Shown here: positions 8,492-15,918 of the stretch, piece by piece
Layout: every line of letters starts with the position of its first letter
Numbering within the stretch: position 1 is the stretch's first letter
Assembly: GCF_004001045.1 (NCBI RefSeq)
Contig: NZ_BIMK01000004.1
Span: forward strand, 186,001-250,000
DNA: 64,000 bases
Direction: 5' to 3'
From: Paenibacillus chibensis
GTDB lineage: Bacteria; Bacillota; Bacilli; Paenibacillales; Paenibacillaceae
The notes under the pieces: model-generated
What the model was told of the DNA's origin: nothing
Database searches by the model: none
Seen by the model: the letters and a program-made list of their open reading frames with translations, nothing else
Made by a program: the position numbers and the translations under genes

Positions 8492-9505
8492 ATGACCAAA
8501 CAACTGCTGAATGTCGATGAACTTCAGGTCTCATTCCATACCCGGGACGGACTGAATCAAGCGGTACGCGGCGTCAGCTTCCACATGGGCGCGGGCGAAA
8601 CGGTCGGCATTGTCGGAGAATCCGGCAGCGGCAAAAGCGTGACCGCCAAAGCCATCATGGGACTCATTGCGCCGCCGGGGAAAATTACGCACGGCAGCGT
8701 CACGTTCCAAGGGGAAAACCTGCTCGGGCTCAGCCAGAAGGATTGGCGCAAGCTCCGCGGCAACCGGATCGCTATGGTGTTCCAGGATCCAATGACCTCG
8801 CTGAATCCGGTCAAAACGATCGGTTTTCAAATGTCGGAGGTCATCCGGCGCCACCGGGGGCTCGGAAAAAAAGAAGCTATGCTGGAAGCGGTGGAGATGC
8901 TGCGGAAGGTGGGCATCTCCGAGCCCGAGCGCCGCGTGAAGCAGTATCCGCATGAATTCAGCGGCGGGATGCGCCAGCGGGTCATGATCGCCATGGCCCT
9001 CTCGTGCAATCCGGAGCTGCTGATTGCGGACGAGCCGACGACGGCGCTGGACGTGACGATCCAGGCCCAGATTCTCGATCTGCTCAAGAAGCTCAAGGAC
9101 GAATCCGATACAGCCGTGCTGCTCATTACGCACGACCTCGGCGTCGTGGCGCAGGTATGCTCCCGCGTCGTCGTCATGTACGGCGGCATGGTGATGGAAG
9201 AAGGCACGGTCGAAGATATTTTCTACCGTACCGGTCATCCATACACGCAAGGGCTGCTCCGTTCGCTGCCGAAGCGCGTCGGCGCAAACCGGGAACGGCT
9301 CGTGCCGATCGAAGGCTCGCCGCCGGATCTGATTAATCCGCCTGCCGGCTGCCCGTTCCGGGACCGCTGTCCCTATGCGTTCGGGAAATGCGCGGAGCTG
9401 CCGCCGGTGGCCGAGCTGGGCGAGGGACACCGTTCCCTGTGCTGGCTTGTGCAGGACAAGGACACGCTGGCCGAGGCGCTGGCGGAAGGAGGGGCAGACC
9501 TATGA
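8492..9505 (+). CDS. oppD: Peptide ABC transporter ATP-binding protein, OppD/DppD type
   Basis: 337 aa cytoplasmic ATPase. Walker A GESGSGKS at residues 42-49; signature '[15 protein letters not shown]' near 155-170; Walker B '[12 protein letters not shown]'; H-loop '[13 protein letters not shown]'. The C-terminal oligopeptide-transporter extension contains the cysteine cluster '[22 protein letters not shown]', found in Opp/Dpp ATPases and sometimes carrying an Fe-S cluster. The stop overlaps the next start (ATGA), so translation of oppF is coupled. Confidence 0.93.
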   Translation: MTKQLLNVDELQVSFHTRDGLNQAVRGVSFHMGAGETVGIVGESGSGKSVTAKAIMGLIAPPGKITHGSVTFQGENLLGLSQKDWRKLRGNRIAMVFQDPMTSLNPVKTIGFQMSEVIRRHRGLGKKEAMLEAVEMLRKVGISEPERRVKQYPHEFSGGMRQRVMIAMALSCNPELLIADEPTTALDVTIQAQILDLLKKLKDESDTAVLLITHDLGVVAQVCSRVVVMYGGMVMEEGTVEDIFYRTGHPYTQGLLRSLPKRVGANRERLVPIEGSPPDLINPPAGCPFRDRCPYAFGKCAELPPVAELGEGHRSLCWLVQDKDTLAEALAEGGADL

Positions 9506-10389
9506 GCGAACAGATCATGGTCGATGTACGGAACCTGAAGAAGCACTTCAAGAAAGGACATGAAGTGCTGAAAGCCGTTGACGGCGTCAGCTTCCAGATC
9601 CGCAAAGGCGAGACGTTCGGGCTCGTAGGCGAGTCCGGCAGCGGCAAATCCACGGTTGGACGCTGCTTAATCCGGCTCTATGATTATACCGAGGGCGAGG
9701 TTTTCTTCGACGGGCAGAACCTGTCGAAGCTCGGCGACAAACAGCTGAAGCCTTATCGCCGCCGGATTCAAACCATTTTTCAGGATCCGTATTCTTCTTT
9801 GAATCCGGGCATGAATGTGCTGGATTTGATCGGGGAACCGATGGATATCCATGGTATTCATAAGAAGCCTAATGAACGCAAGGCATTCGTTGCCGACCTT
9901 CTCAAGAAGGTGGGGCTGAAGGAAGAGCATCTGTACCGGTTTCCGCATGAATTCAGCGGCGGGCAGCGGCAGCGCATCTCGATCGCGCGGGCGCTGTCGG
10001 TGCGCCCGGACTTCGTCGTATGCGATGAGCCGATTTCCGCCCTGGACGTGTCGGTGCAGGCGCAGGTCGTGAACATGCTGGAGGATCTGCAGGCCGAATT
10101 CGGTCTTACCTACCTCTTCATTGCGCATGACCTGTCGATGGTGCGGCACATATCCGACCGCATCGGCGTGATGTATAAAGGGCGCCTGGTGGAAGTGGCG
10201 GAGAGTGACGAGCTTTACGATAATCCGCTGCATCCGTACACGAAGGCGCTGCTGTCTTCGATTCCGATTCCGGATCCGCGTGCGGCAGGCGAGAACTTGG
10301 CGATCAAATATGAAGTACCCACGGCACAAGACGGCGCGGTGCCGGAGCTGCGGGAAGTTAGCCCGGGCCATTTCGTGGCCGATCATTAA
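9502..10389 (+). CDS. oppF: Peptide ABC transporter ATP-binding protein, OppF/DppF type
   Basis: 295 aa. The ATG at 9502 overlaps the oppD stop and is preceded by GGAGGGG; a longer upstream frame would only duplicate oppD sequence. Walker A GESGSGKS near residue 45, 'FQDPYSSLNPGM' Q-loop, signature 'FSGGQRQRISIARAL', Walker B 'FVVCDEPISALD', H-loop 'FIAHDLSMVRHI'. It pairs with OppD to energise uptake. The short C-terminal tail lacks the cysteine cluster of OppD, and its end (EVPTAQDGAVPELREVSPGHFV) is somewhat shortened relative to many OppF proteins. Confidence 0.92.
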   Translation: MSEQIMVDVRNLKKHFKKGHEVLKAVDGVSFQIRKGETFGLVGESGSGKSTVGRCLIRLYDYTEGEVFFDGQNLSKLGDKQLKPYRRRIQTIFQDPYSSLNPGMNVLDLIGEPMDIHGIHKKPNERKAFVADLLKKVGLKEEHLYRFPHEFSGGQRQRISIARALSVRPDFVVCDEPISALDVSVQAQVVNMLEDLQAEFGLTYLFIAHDLSMVRHISDRIGVMYKGRLVEVAESDELYDNPLHPYTKALLSSIPIPDPRAAGENLAIKYEVPTAQDGAVPELREVSPGHFVADH

Positions 10390-10410
10390 GTTAGGGGAGG
10401 CGCTTTAAGT

Positions 10411-10845
10411 ATGGAAGCCAAGCAACGCGTCAAACTATCCCAGTGGGATGCATTAATGCTGGAAGGACTGCGGGCCTACGGCTGGTCGGACGACGAGCTG
10501 CTGCAGCGGGTGCGTGAACGGAATCTGCCCGAGGACCACAGCATATACGAATTTGATTATCAGGCGCTGGCCGAGTTTGCAGCGGCGGACCTGGAATTGT
10601 TCGAGTCAGCGGTGAAGGATGGATATGTCATCAAGTACAACACGCTGGGCGGCCTTCGCTCCTGGATTGCGGTGGCGTACGGCTTAGAGCCGGTCGTCGT
10701 GCGGGAGCCGGGGCAGGAGATGGTCATCGCCGAGCTGACGGAAGCCCAGAAGGAGCGGCTCGAGTCCGTGATCTCATTCGGCTGGGCCATCCATGAGGAT
10801 GCGGCTCGGCCCGGCGTGTACCGGATGGAGCCGATCCAGCGTTAA
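10411..10845 (+). CDS. Unknown 144-aa protein, distal gene of the opp operon
   Basis: Not recognised. It starts 21 bases after oppF with a GGGGAGG site and ends just before the shared terminator at 10906, so it is almost certainly co-transcribed with the transporter. The protein is soluble, acidic and mostly helical by composition. Residues ~11-35 (WDALMLEGLRAYGWSDDELL) look like a small helical domain; the middle has 'YVIKYNTLGGLRSWIAVAYGL', and the end 'KERLESVISFGWAIHEDAA' a second helical segment. There is no signal peptide or membrane helix and no cysteine. A regulatory or accessory role to peptide uptake is only guilt by association. Confidence 0.7.
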   Translation: MEAKQRVKLSQWDALMLEGLRAYGWSDDELLQRVRERNLPEDHSIYEFDYQALAEFAAADLELFESAVKDGYVIKYNTLGGLRSWIAVAYGLEPVVVREPGQEMVIAELTEAQKERLESVISFGWAIHEDAARPGVYRMEPIQR

Positions 10846-10905
10846 TTCGGGCGCTTTCAATCGGAGCAGCCGATAATTAACTGAGCCTAAATGCGTTTTA
10901 AACAC

Positions 10906-10933
10906 AAAAACCTGCCCTTTTGGGCAGGTTTTT
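10906..10933. terminator. Bidirectional terminator between opp operon and WYL regulator
   Basis: AAAAACCTGCCC / GGGCAGGTTTTT with a TTTT loop; A-rich 5' side and T-rich 3' side allow it to serve both convergent units. Confidence 0.85.
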
Positions 10934-10965
10934 GCTATTTTTCGTTCGTGGAATGTCTGTCTCAC

Positions 10966-11892
10966 TTATATGCCATACTTCACGGCCATCGCAGCAATAT
11001 GCCGTTTTAGCTCCTCAATCACTTCCGCCGGTTCGATCACCGTGACGCTGCTGCTGAAGCCCAGTATGTTTTGCATCGCCTTCTCCATCGAGGAATAATG
11101 AGCAGTGACGAAGAGCGACCCATCCGGCTGATCGTGAACCCGGTCATACCCGAATTCATCCCGCACGCGGGTTTTCACACTCGGATGAAACTGCAGCAGG
11201 GCACGGACCCTCTTGAAATCGGCCTGGCTCATAAACTGCTCTTCCACATCCTGCAGCGTATAAGGACGCCGAAGAAAGTTCTGCGGCAGGCTCTCCAGCT
11301 CTGTCATGCGTGTCATTCGGAATACGCGGATATCGGAACGTGTCAGGCAGAACCCATAGAGATACCAGACATATCCCTTCAGGAACAGTCCCATGGGCTC
11401 GATAGTCCGGTCGGATTCGTTCCCTTTATTGTCCAGATACCGGAAGCGAACGAGATGCTGCGTTTTGACGGCTTGCTGCAGGGGGAGGATCTTCTCCTTC
11501 ACCATCGGTTCCGGCTGGAAATCAAGATCGATATGTCCGCTTCCGAGCCCGAGCGTGCTGTCAGGTGAGGGCATGAGCGCCCCGATCCGTTCCAGCAGGC
11601 CGTCAATATCCGTGCTGTCCGTGGCCGAACGGGCTCCGCGAAGCGCGGAGCAGATCGAAGCAAAATCATCCAGCGACAAGACTTGTTTGTCAATGCGGTA
11701 GCCCGACATGATTTCATATCCCCCGTCGGAACCCGCATAGGAAACGATCGGGATCCCGGCTTGATTGATGGCTTCCATATCTCGGTATATGGTCCTGAGG
11801 GAAACCTCGAAGCGTGCAGCCAGCTCGGTTGCACTAACTCTGGGCTGATTTAACAAAATCATCGTAATGGCGAGCAACCGGTCCAGCTTCAC
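10966..11892 (-). CDS. HTH/WYL-domain transcriptional regulator (YafY type)
   Basis: 308 aa from a GTG at 11892, chosen because GGGGGGAT lies 7-8 bases before it; the ATG 27 bases upstream has no site. The N-terminal winged HTH (HTH_11) is seen in 'LDRLLAITMILLNQPRVSATELAARFEVSLRTIYRDMEAI'. The central WYL domain has 'YVWYLYGFCLTRSDIRVFRM' and a C-terminal WCX extension ends with 'EELKRHIAAMAVKYGI'. WYL domains bind nucleic acid or small ligands, and this class commonly represses a neighbouring gene. It lies 52 bases downstream of the epoxide hydrolase gene on the same strand, so it may be co-transcribed with it and autoregulate the pair. Confidence 0.88.
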   Translation of the reverse strand: MKLDRLLAITMILLNQPRVSATELAARFEVSLRTIYRDMEAINQAGIPIVSYAGSDGGYEIMSGYRIDKQVLSLDDFASICSALRGARSATDSTDIDGLLERIGALMPSPDSTLGLGSGHIDLDFQPEPMVKEKILPLQQAVKTQHLVRFRYLDNKGNESDRTIEPMGLFLKGYVWYLYGFCLTRSDIRVFRMTRMTELESLPQNFLRRPYTLQDVEEQFMSQADFKRVRALLQFHPSVKTRVRDEFGYDRVHDQPDGSLFVTAHYSSMEKAMQNILGFSSSVTVIEPAEVIEELKRHIAAMAVKYGI

Positions 11893-11944
11893 GCAAACAT
11901 CCCCCCACTTGAGCTTCATCTTGGCTTATGGCATGGCTACCTCT

Positions 11945-13165
11945 TTAATTCTGCGGCTTAGGCTCAGGACCTGCTGCATTCCCATAAGAAGGCGATATTT
12001 CGTCTCTGAACCGGCGGAAAAACTTCCGGATGTCCGTGGCCAACACGGCAGGCTCATCCATGGCGGCGAAGTGAGTGCCGCGCTCGAATTCCGACCAATG
12101 TACAATATGGCTGTTGTCGCGCTCGGCGAAGCGGCGGATGGACTTGAAATCGTTGCCGAACACGGCTACCCCGGTTGGAGCGGCATTCACGCCTTGGGCG
12201 GCCTCCGCATTTCGGATATTTTCGTAATAAATGCGCGCCGAGGACTCTGCGGTGTTGGTCAGCCAGTACAGCATGACGTTGGACAAAAAGGCATCACGGT
12301 CGATAAAGTCGACATGGTCTCCAAAGCCATTGAACAGATCCGCGATCCAGGCGAGCTGTCCGGCGGGAGAGTCCGCCAGACCGTAAGCGAGCGTCTGCGG
12401 ACGGGCCTGCTGAATTTGGTTAAAGCCAGCACGTTTGAAGAACTGGCCCAGAAATTGCAGACGTCTTTGGTCCTCTTCCGTCAGGCCGGCCATTTCGGCC
12501 GGATCACCGGATGGAAAGGAGAACAGCTGCAATACGTGGATGCCGAGCAGGCCTTCCGGCTGCTGCATTCCCATCTCACGGGATACGAGAGAACCGCAGT
12601 CGCTGCCATGCGAGCCATATTGCTCGTAACCGAGACGTTTCATCAGGGTATCCCATGCTCTGCCGATACGGGAGATGTTCCAGCCGGCGTCAAGGGCAGA
12701 TCCGGAGAACCCGAAGCCCGGGATGGAGGGGATAACCAAATGAAAAGCATCGGCCGCATCGCCGCCGTAGGCGCGGGGATTGGTGAGCGGTCCGATCATT
12801 TCCAGGAATTCAACGACGGAACCGGGCCAGGAGTGCGTCAGGATGAGGGGGAAAGCACCGGGCTCGGGGGACTTGATGTGAAGATAATGAATGTTGGCTC
12901 CATCGATGGTCGTCATGAACTGCGGATATTCATTCAATCGCCGTTCATGCTTGCGCCAGTCATAGTCATGTTCCCAATAGGCTGCAAGCTCTTTTACGTA
13001 ATCAAGGGAAACGCCGTACTTCCAGCCTGCTCCGGGCAGTGCGTCGATCCAGCGGGTACGGGAGAGACGGTATTTCAAATCATCCAGATCGTCTTGCGGG
13101 ATATCGATACGGAACGGGCGGATGTCGCTTTCTTGAGCTTCAAGATTTGGGTTTGTGATTGTCAT
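11945..13165 (-). CDS. Epoxide hydrolase (EHN-type, alpha/beta hydrolase)
   Basis: 406 aa, usual for microsomal-type bacterial epoxide hydrolases. It carries an EHN N-terminal lid (residues ~15-125: 'IRPFRIDIPQDDLDDLKYRL', 'GWKYGVSLDYVKELAAYWEHDYDWRKHE'), then the core fold. The oxyanion motif HSWPGS is at 111-116, the nucleophile is Asp189 in GSDCG, and the C-terminal His lies in 'GTHFAAMDEP'. It opens epoxides to diols by an Asp-ester intermediate, probably in xenobiotic or lipid-epoxide detoxification. There is no signal peptide. GAGGCC precedes the ATG. A perfect 11-bp inverted repeat at 13229-13256 lies upstream. Confidence 0.9.
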   Translation of the reverse strand: MTITNPNLEAQESDIRPFRIDIPQDDLDDLKYRLSRTRWIDALPGAGWKYGVSLDYVKELAAYWEHDYDWRKHERRLNEYPQFMTTIDGANIHYLHIKSPEPGAFPLILTHSWPGSVVEFLEMIGPLTNPRAYGGDAADAFHLVIPSIPGFGFSGSALDAGWNISRIGRAWDTLMKRLGYEQYGSHGSDCGSLVSREMGMQQPEGLLGIHVLQLFSFPSGDPAEMAGLTEEDQRRLQFLGQFFKRAGFNQIQQARPQTLAYGLADSPAGQLAWIADLFNGFGDHVDFIDRDAFLSNVMLYWLTNTAESSARIYYENIRNAEAAQGVNAAPTGVAVFGNDFKSIRRFAERDNSHIVHWSEFERGTHFAAMDEPAVLATDIRKFFRRFRDEISPSYGNAAGPEPKPQN

Positions 13166-13228
13166 GGGAATGGCCTCCTCGATTTTTCGAAATGGATGAG
13201 GTTAACTTATATATCCATCTTAATTCAT

Positions 13229-13256
13229 CCACCCTGACAGCCTTATGTCAGGGTGG
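13229..13256. repeat. Perfect 11-bp inverted repeat upstream of epoxide hydrolase
   Basis: CCACCCTGACA, 6-base spacer, TGTCAGGGTGG. There is no T tract on either side, so it is either an operator for the epoxide hydrolase gene (64 bases from its start) or a hairpin ending the iron-uptake transcript from the right. Confidence 0.5.
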
Positions 13257-13276
13257 TGAGGAGGCGAGGATTGAAT

Positions 13277-13402
13277 TCGCTTTTTTTGCAAAAATAATAT
13301 TAGCTCGGCGCGGCTGCCCAGAGAGACGACGATGCCGGCTGCAAGCCTGTCGGTGCTTGGAACCTGGCGGCCGATCGCGTCCGCCAGCCCAGCAGCCAGC
13401 CT
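13277..13402 (-). pseudogene. Probable remnant of a FecCD-type siderophore permease C-terminus
   Basis: Downstream of the siderophore ATPase on the same strand, one frame reads 'RLAAGLADAIGRQVPS' then 'AAGIVVSLGS' and 'LILFLQKK'. This resembles the last helix and end of FecCD permeases, where the pattern is roughly ADxxGR..P.E.PxGIVVSxxGxPxFLxLL. The preceding several hundred residues are missing and the residues after GIVVSL look eroded. I infer a decayed permease gene that once followed the ATPase. The match rests on pattern memory only. Confidence 0.4.
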
Positions 13403-13460
13403 CCAAGGAGGATTGCTATGGAGGATTCGGATCGAATCATTCGGGATGATAGAAGAACCT

Positions 13461-14246
13461 CTATTTGATCAGATTATAGGTGACGCACATCGGCTTATCC
13501 GTTCTCGGATCGCGTCCGATGGCCGCATCGATTTGATACACCTGCTGCAGGACCTCCCGCGAGATCACTTCCTCGCCGCTGCCGGTTTTAACGATCTCCC
13601 CGTCTTTAAGGGCGATGAGATAGTCGGCGAAACGTGCAGCTTGGTTGATGTCGTGAAGCACCATAACGATGGTGCGCTGCTGCTCCAGGTTCAGCTTCTG
13701 CAGAAGCTCCAGCACCTCCAGCTGATGCGCCATATCGAGGTATGTCGTCGGTTCATCAAGGAAAATAATATCGGTTTCCTGGGCTAGTGCCATCGCGATC
13801 CAGACCCGCTGCCGTTGTCCTCCCGAGAGGGTGTCGACGGAGCGGAACTTGTAGTCCTTCGTCCCCGTTTTTTCGAGCGCCCAGTCAATGACCTCATAAT
13901 CCCGGGTTGTCAGCCGCCCGAAGCCTTTTTGGTAAGGAAATCTTCCGTAAGAGACCAGCTCCCCTACCGTCAGGCCTGCTGCGCTTTCCGGCGTCTGCGG
14001 CAGGATGGCCATTTTGCGGGCCAACTGTTTCGTGTTTTCTTTGGCAATATTTTCGCCGTCGAGAATAACCGCTCCGGCCTGATGCGGGATGATCCGTGTG
14101 ATCGCCTTCAGCAGCGTGGATTTGCCGCAGCCATTCGAGCCAATGATCGCGGTGATTTTTTTGTCGGGAATGTTCACACTGAGATTTTTTACAATGGAGC
14201 GTTCGCCGTAACCGATATTCAGTTCCGTTGTGTACAGCCGAACCAT
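13461..14246 (-). CDS. Ferric-siderophore ABC transporter ATP-binding protein (FecE/YusV type)
   Basis: 261 aa. Walker A GSNGCGKS near residues 36-43, 'PHQAGAVILDGENI', Q-loop 'MAILPQTPESAAGLTVGELVSYGRFPYQ' (family-typical), signature 'TLSGGQRQRVWIAMALAQ', Walker B 'IIFLDEPTTYLDMAHQLEVL', H-loop 'VLHDINQAARFAD'. This is the iron(III)-siderophore/cobalamin class; YusV in Bacillus subtilis is a shared ATPase for siderophore permeases encoded elsewhere. No intact permease or binding protein is adjacent, so it likely works in the same orphan way. A Fur box lies at 14294-14312. Upstream TTGCCCCCCTAT context gives GGGGGG before the ATG. Confidence 0.9.
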   Translation of the reverse strand: MVRLYTTELNIGYGERSIVKNLSVNIPDKKITAIIGSNGCGKSTLLKAITRIIPHQAGAVILDGENIAKENTKQLARKMAILPQTPESAAGLTVGELVSYGRFPYQKGFGRLTTRDYEVIDWALEKTGTKDYKFRSVDTLSGGQRQRVWIAMALAQETDIIFLDEPTTYLDMAHQLEVLELLQKLNLEQQRTIVMVLHDINQAARFADYLIALKDGEIVKTGSGEEVISREVLQQVYQIDAAIGRDPRTDKPMCVTYNLIK

Positions 14247-14293
14247 GACTTGCCCCCCTATATAAATGGTTTATTTTATTTGAGAAAATAAGT

Positions 14294-14312
14294 GATAATG
14301 ATTCTCAATATC
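14294..14312 (-). promoter_or_regulatory. Fur box of the siderophore ATPase gene
   Basis: GATAATGATTCTCAATATC matches the classical 19-bp Fur box GATAATGATAATCATTATC at 16 of 19 positions and lies about 48 bases before the ATPase start. Iron-replete repression is inferred. Confidence 0.75.
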
Positions 14313-14388
14313 GTTAAAAGAATAAGTTGAAAACAGATTAATGTCAATACAATCTTGAAAAGTCAGCGCAACAAGTGTATATTTACTT

Positions 14389-14407
14389 GAGAATGAGAAT
14401 TGTTATC
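14389..14407 (+). promoter_or_regulatory. Fur box of the ferredoxin/siderophore reductase gene
   Basis: GAGAATGAGAATTGTTATC matches the 19-bp Fur box at 15 of 19 positions, about 46 bases before the reductase start. It pairs with the box at 14294 for the divergent gene. Confidence 0.7.
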
Positions 14408-14452
14408 AGTTATTGTGATCGTGAAGAATAAATTTCTGAGGAGCGAGCGGGA

Positions 14453-15502
14453 ATGGTTCAAGAAGAAATTTTCGATATGACAGTGATCGGCGGAGGTCCG
14501 GCCGGACTTTATTCCGCATTCTATAGTGGTCTTCGAGAGATGAAGACGAAAATCATTGAGTTTCAGCCGATGCTTGGGGGCAAGGTTCATGTATATCCGG
14601 AAAAAATGATCTGGGACGTCGGCGGCTTGACGCCGATGCCTGCCGCGAAGCTGATCGAGCAGTTGGTGCAGCAGGGGCTGACGTTCAATCCCGAGGTTGT
14701 GTTGAATGAAAAAATCGAATCCATCACGCGCAGCTCGGACGGGATTTTTGAGCTCCACGCCGCTTCGGGGCGCGTCCATCTCTCGAAAACCGTCATCGTG
14801 GCGGTTGGAGGCGGCATCCTGAACCCGCAGAAGCTGGATATCGAGGGCGCAAGCCGCTTCGAAGTCAGCAACCTTCATTATACGGTGAAGTCCCTGAAGC
14901 AGTTCAAGGATAAGACCGTCATCATTTCCGGGGGTGGCAATGCAGCTGTCGATTGGGCGAACGAGCTGGAGCCGATCGCGAAGAAGGTGTATATCACATA
15001 CCGCAGGGAAGCATTAACGGGGCATGAGGCGACGGTGGGGCAGCTGCTGAACAGCTCGGTAGAATGCCTTGCACACACCTCCATTTCAAAGCTGCATGCA
15101 CGCGGGGATCATGAGGTGATCGAGCGCGTGGAGCTGACGCATCACCAGACCGGTGAAGTGCTGGAGCTGGAAGTGGATGAGGTGATCATCAATCACGGCT
15201 ACGAGCAGGACGCTTCCCTTTTGGAGAACAGCACGCTTCAGATCGAAATTGCGGAAAATTTCTACATCGCAGGCACGGCCAACAGCGAATCTTCTGTTCC
15301 TGGCCTGTACGCTGCGGGAGACATTCTGAAGCACGAAGGCAAGCTGCACCTGATCGCGGGAGCGTTCCAGGACGCGGCGAATGCCGTCAACAAAGCGAAG
15401 ATGTTCATTCAGCCGGATGCCGAAGGATACGCCATGGTCTCCTCGCATAATGATCTGTTTAAGGACCGCAACAAAGAGCTCGTCAAAAAAATGATGGTCT
15501 AG
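14453..15502 (+). CDS. Type 2 ferredoxin-NADP reductase / siderophore reductase-like flavoprotein (YumC/YcgT/IruO group)
   Basis: 349 aa thioredoxin-reductase-like fold without the CxxC active site, which defines the type 2 FNR group. FAD motif GGGPAG at residues 13-18, second Rossmann motif 'IISGGGNAAVDWANELE' near 158-170 for NAD(P)H, 'YITYRREALTGHE', and the C-terminal FAD motif 'VPGLYAAGDILKHEGKLHLIAGAFQDAANAVN'. Relatives reduce ferredoxin or, as in IruO of Staphylococcus aureus, release iron by reducing ferric siderophores. The Fur box and the divergent siderophore ATPase argue strongly for the iron role. AGGAG precedes the ATG. An extended C-terminal tail (DLFKDRNKELVKKMMV) is normal for the group. 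Confidence 0.88.
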   Translation: MVQEEIFDMTVIGGGPAGLYSAFYSGLREMKTKIIEFQPMLGGKVHVYPEKMIWDVGGLTPMPAAKLIEQLVQQGLTFNPEVVLNEKIESITRSSDGIFELHAASGRVHLSKTVIVAVGGGILNPQKLDIEGASRFEVSNLHYTVKSLKQFKDKTVIISGGGNAAVDWANELEPIAKKVYITYRREALTGHEATVGQLLNSSVECLAHTSISKLHARGDHEVIERVELTHHQTGEVLELEVDEVIINHGYEQDASLLENSTLQIEIAENFYIAGTANSESSVPGLYAAGDILKHEGKLHLIAGAFQDAANAVNKAKMFIQPDAEGYAMVSSHNDLFKDRNKELVKKMMV

Positions 15503-15548
15503 GCCCGAATAACCATCTATCTTGATTTCGCATAGTTAAGCCAAGGCC

Positions 15549-15581
15549 AAAAGTCTCCTCCTATACGAGGGGGCTTTTTCT
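15549..15581 (+). terminator. Terminator after the reductase gene
   Basis: AAAGTCTCCTC / GAGGGGGCTTTTT, an imperfect stem with a T run. Confidence 0.7.
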
Positions 15582-15918
15582 ATATCTTGAAGTTGTTATT
15601 CGCTCACATTTTTGACTGGAGCGCTCGCTTTTTTCCAGAATAAATCATTAAGATTGGAATGAAAGGCTCATTTACTTATAAGTCTTTAGGAACCGGTTCC
15701 TTTAACTTTGTTAAAATAACTAAAAATTACTATTTTTTTAGATTTGCATATATAAAAAAGAACCCGGTTTGAGTTAAAATAAGGAAAATAGGACCTTATA
15801 TCAGAGAAGGTATGACCGGGAGATAGGATGGAGAGATCATACGCTTGCACAACATAAGTAGTTCATATTTAGCAGGACCATACATCGATGTCAAACGAAG
15901 ATGACAAGGGGAGAGCGT
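15582..15918. other. AT-rich intergenic region with a perfect 14-bp palindrome
   Basis: No gene seen. AGGAACC-GGTTCCT at 15688-15701 is a perfect palindrome, and a related half-site (AGAACCCGGTTT) occurs near 15759-15770. Several A/T tracts could hold promoter elements for the GGDEF-EAL gene, but no pair of boxes is convincing. No GEMM-type cyclic-di-GMP riboswitch motif was found. Confidence 0.5.

Noticed and set aside
11867..13237. A 456-codon open frame on the plus strand
   Set aside because: It lies antisense to the epoxide hydrolase, whose catalytic motifs are all on the minus strand; the plus-strand protein has no family character.
15901..15918. Upstream ATG at 15901 as start of the GGDEF-EAL protein
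   Set aside because: No ribosome site before it, while AAGGGGAG stands 5 bases before the ATG at 15919.
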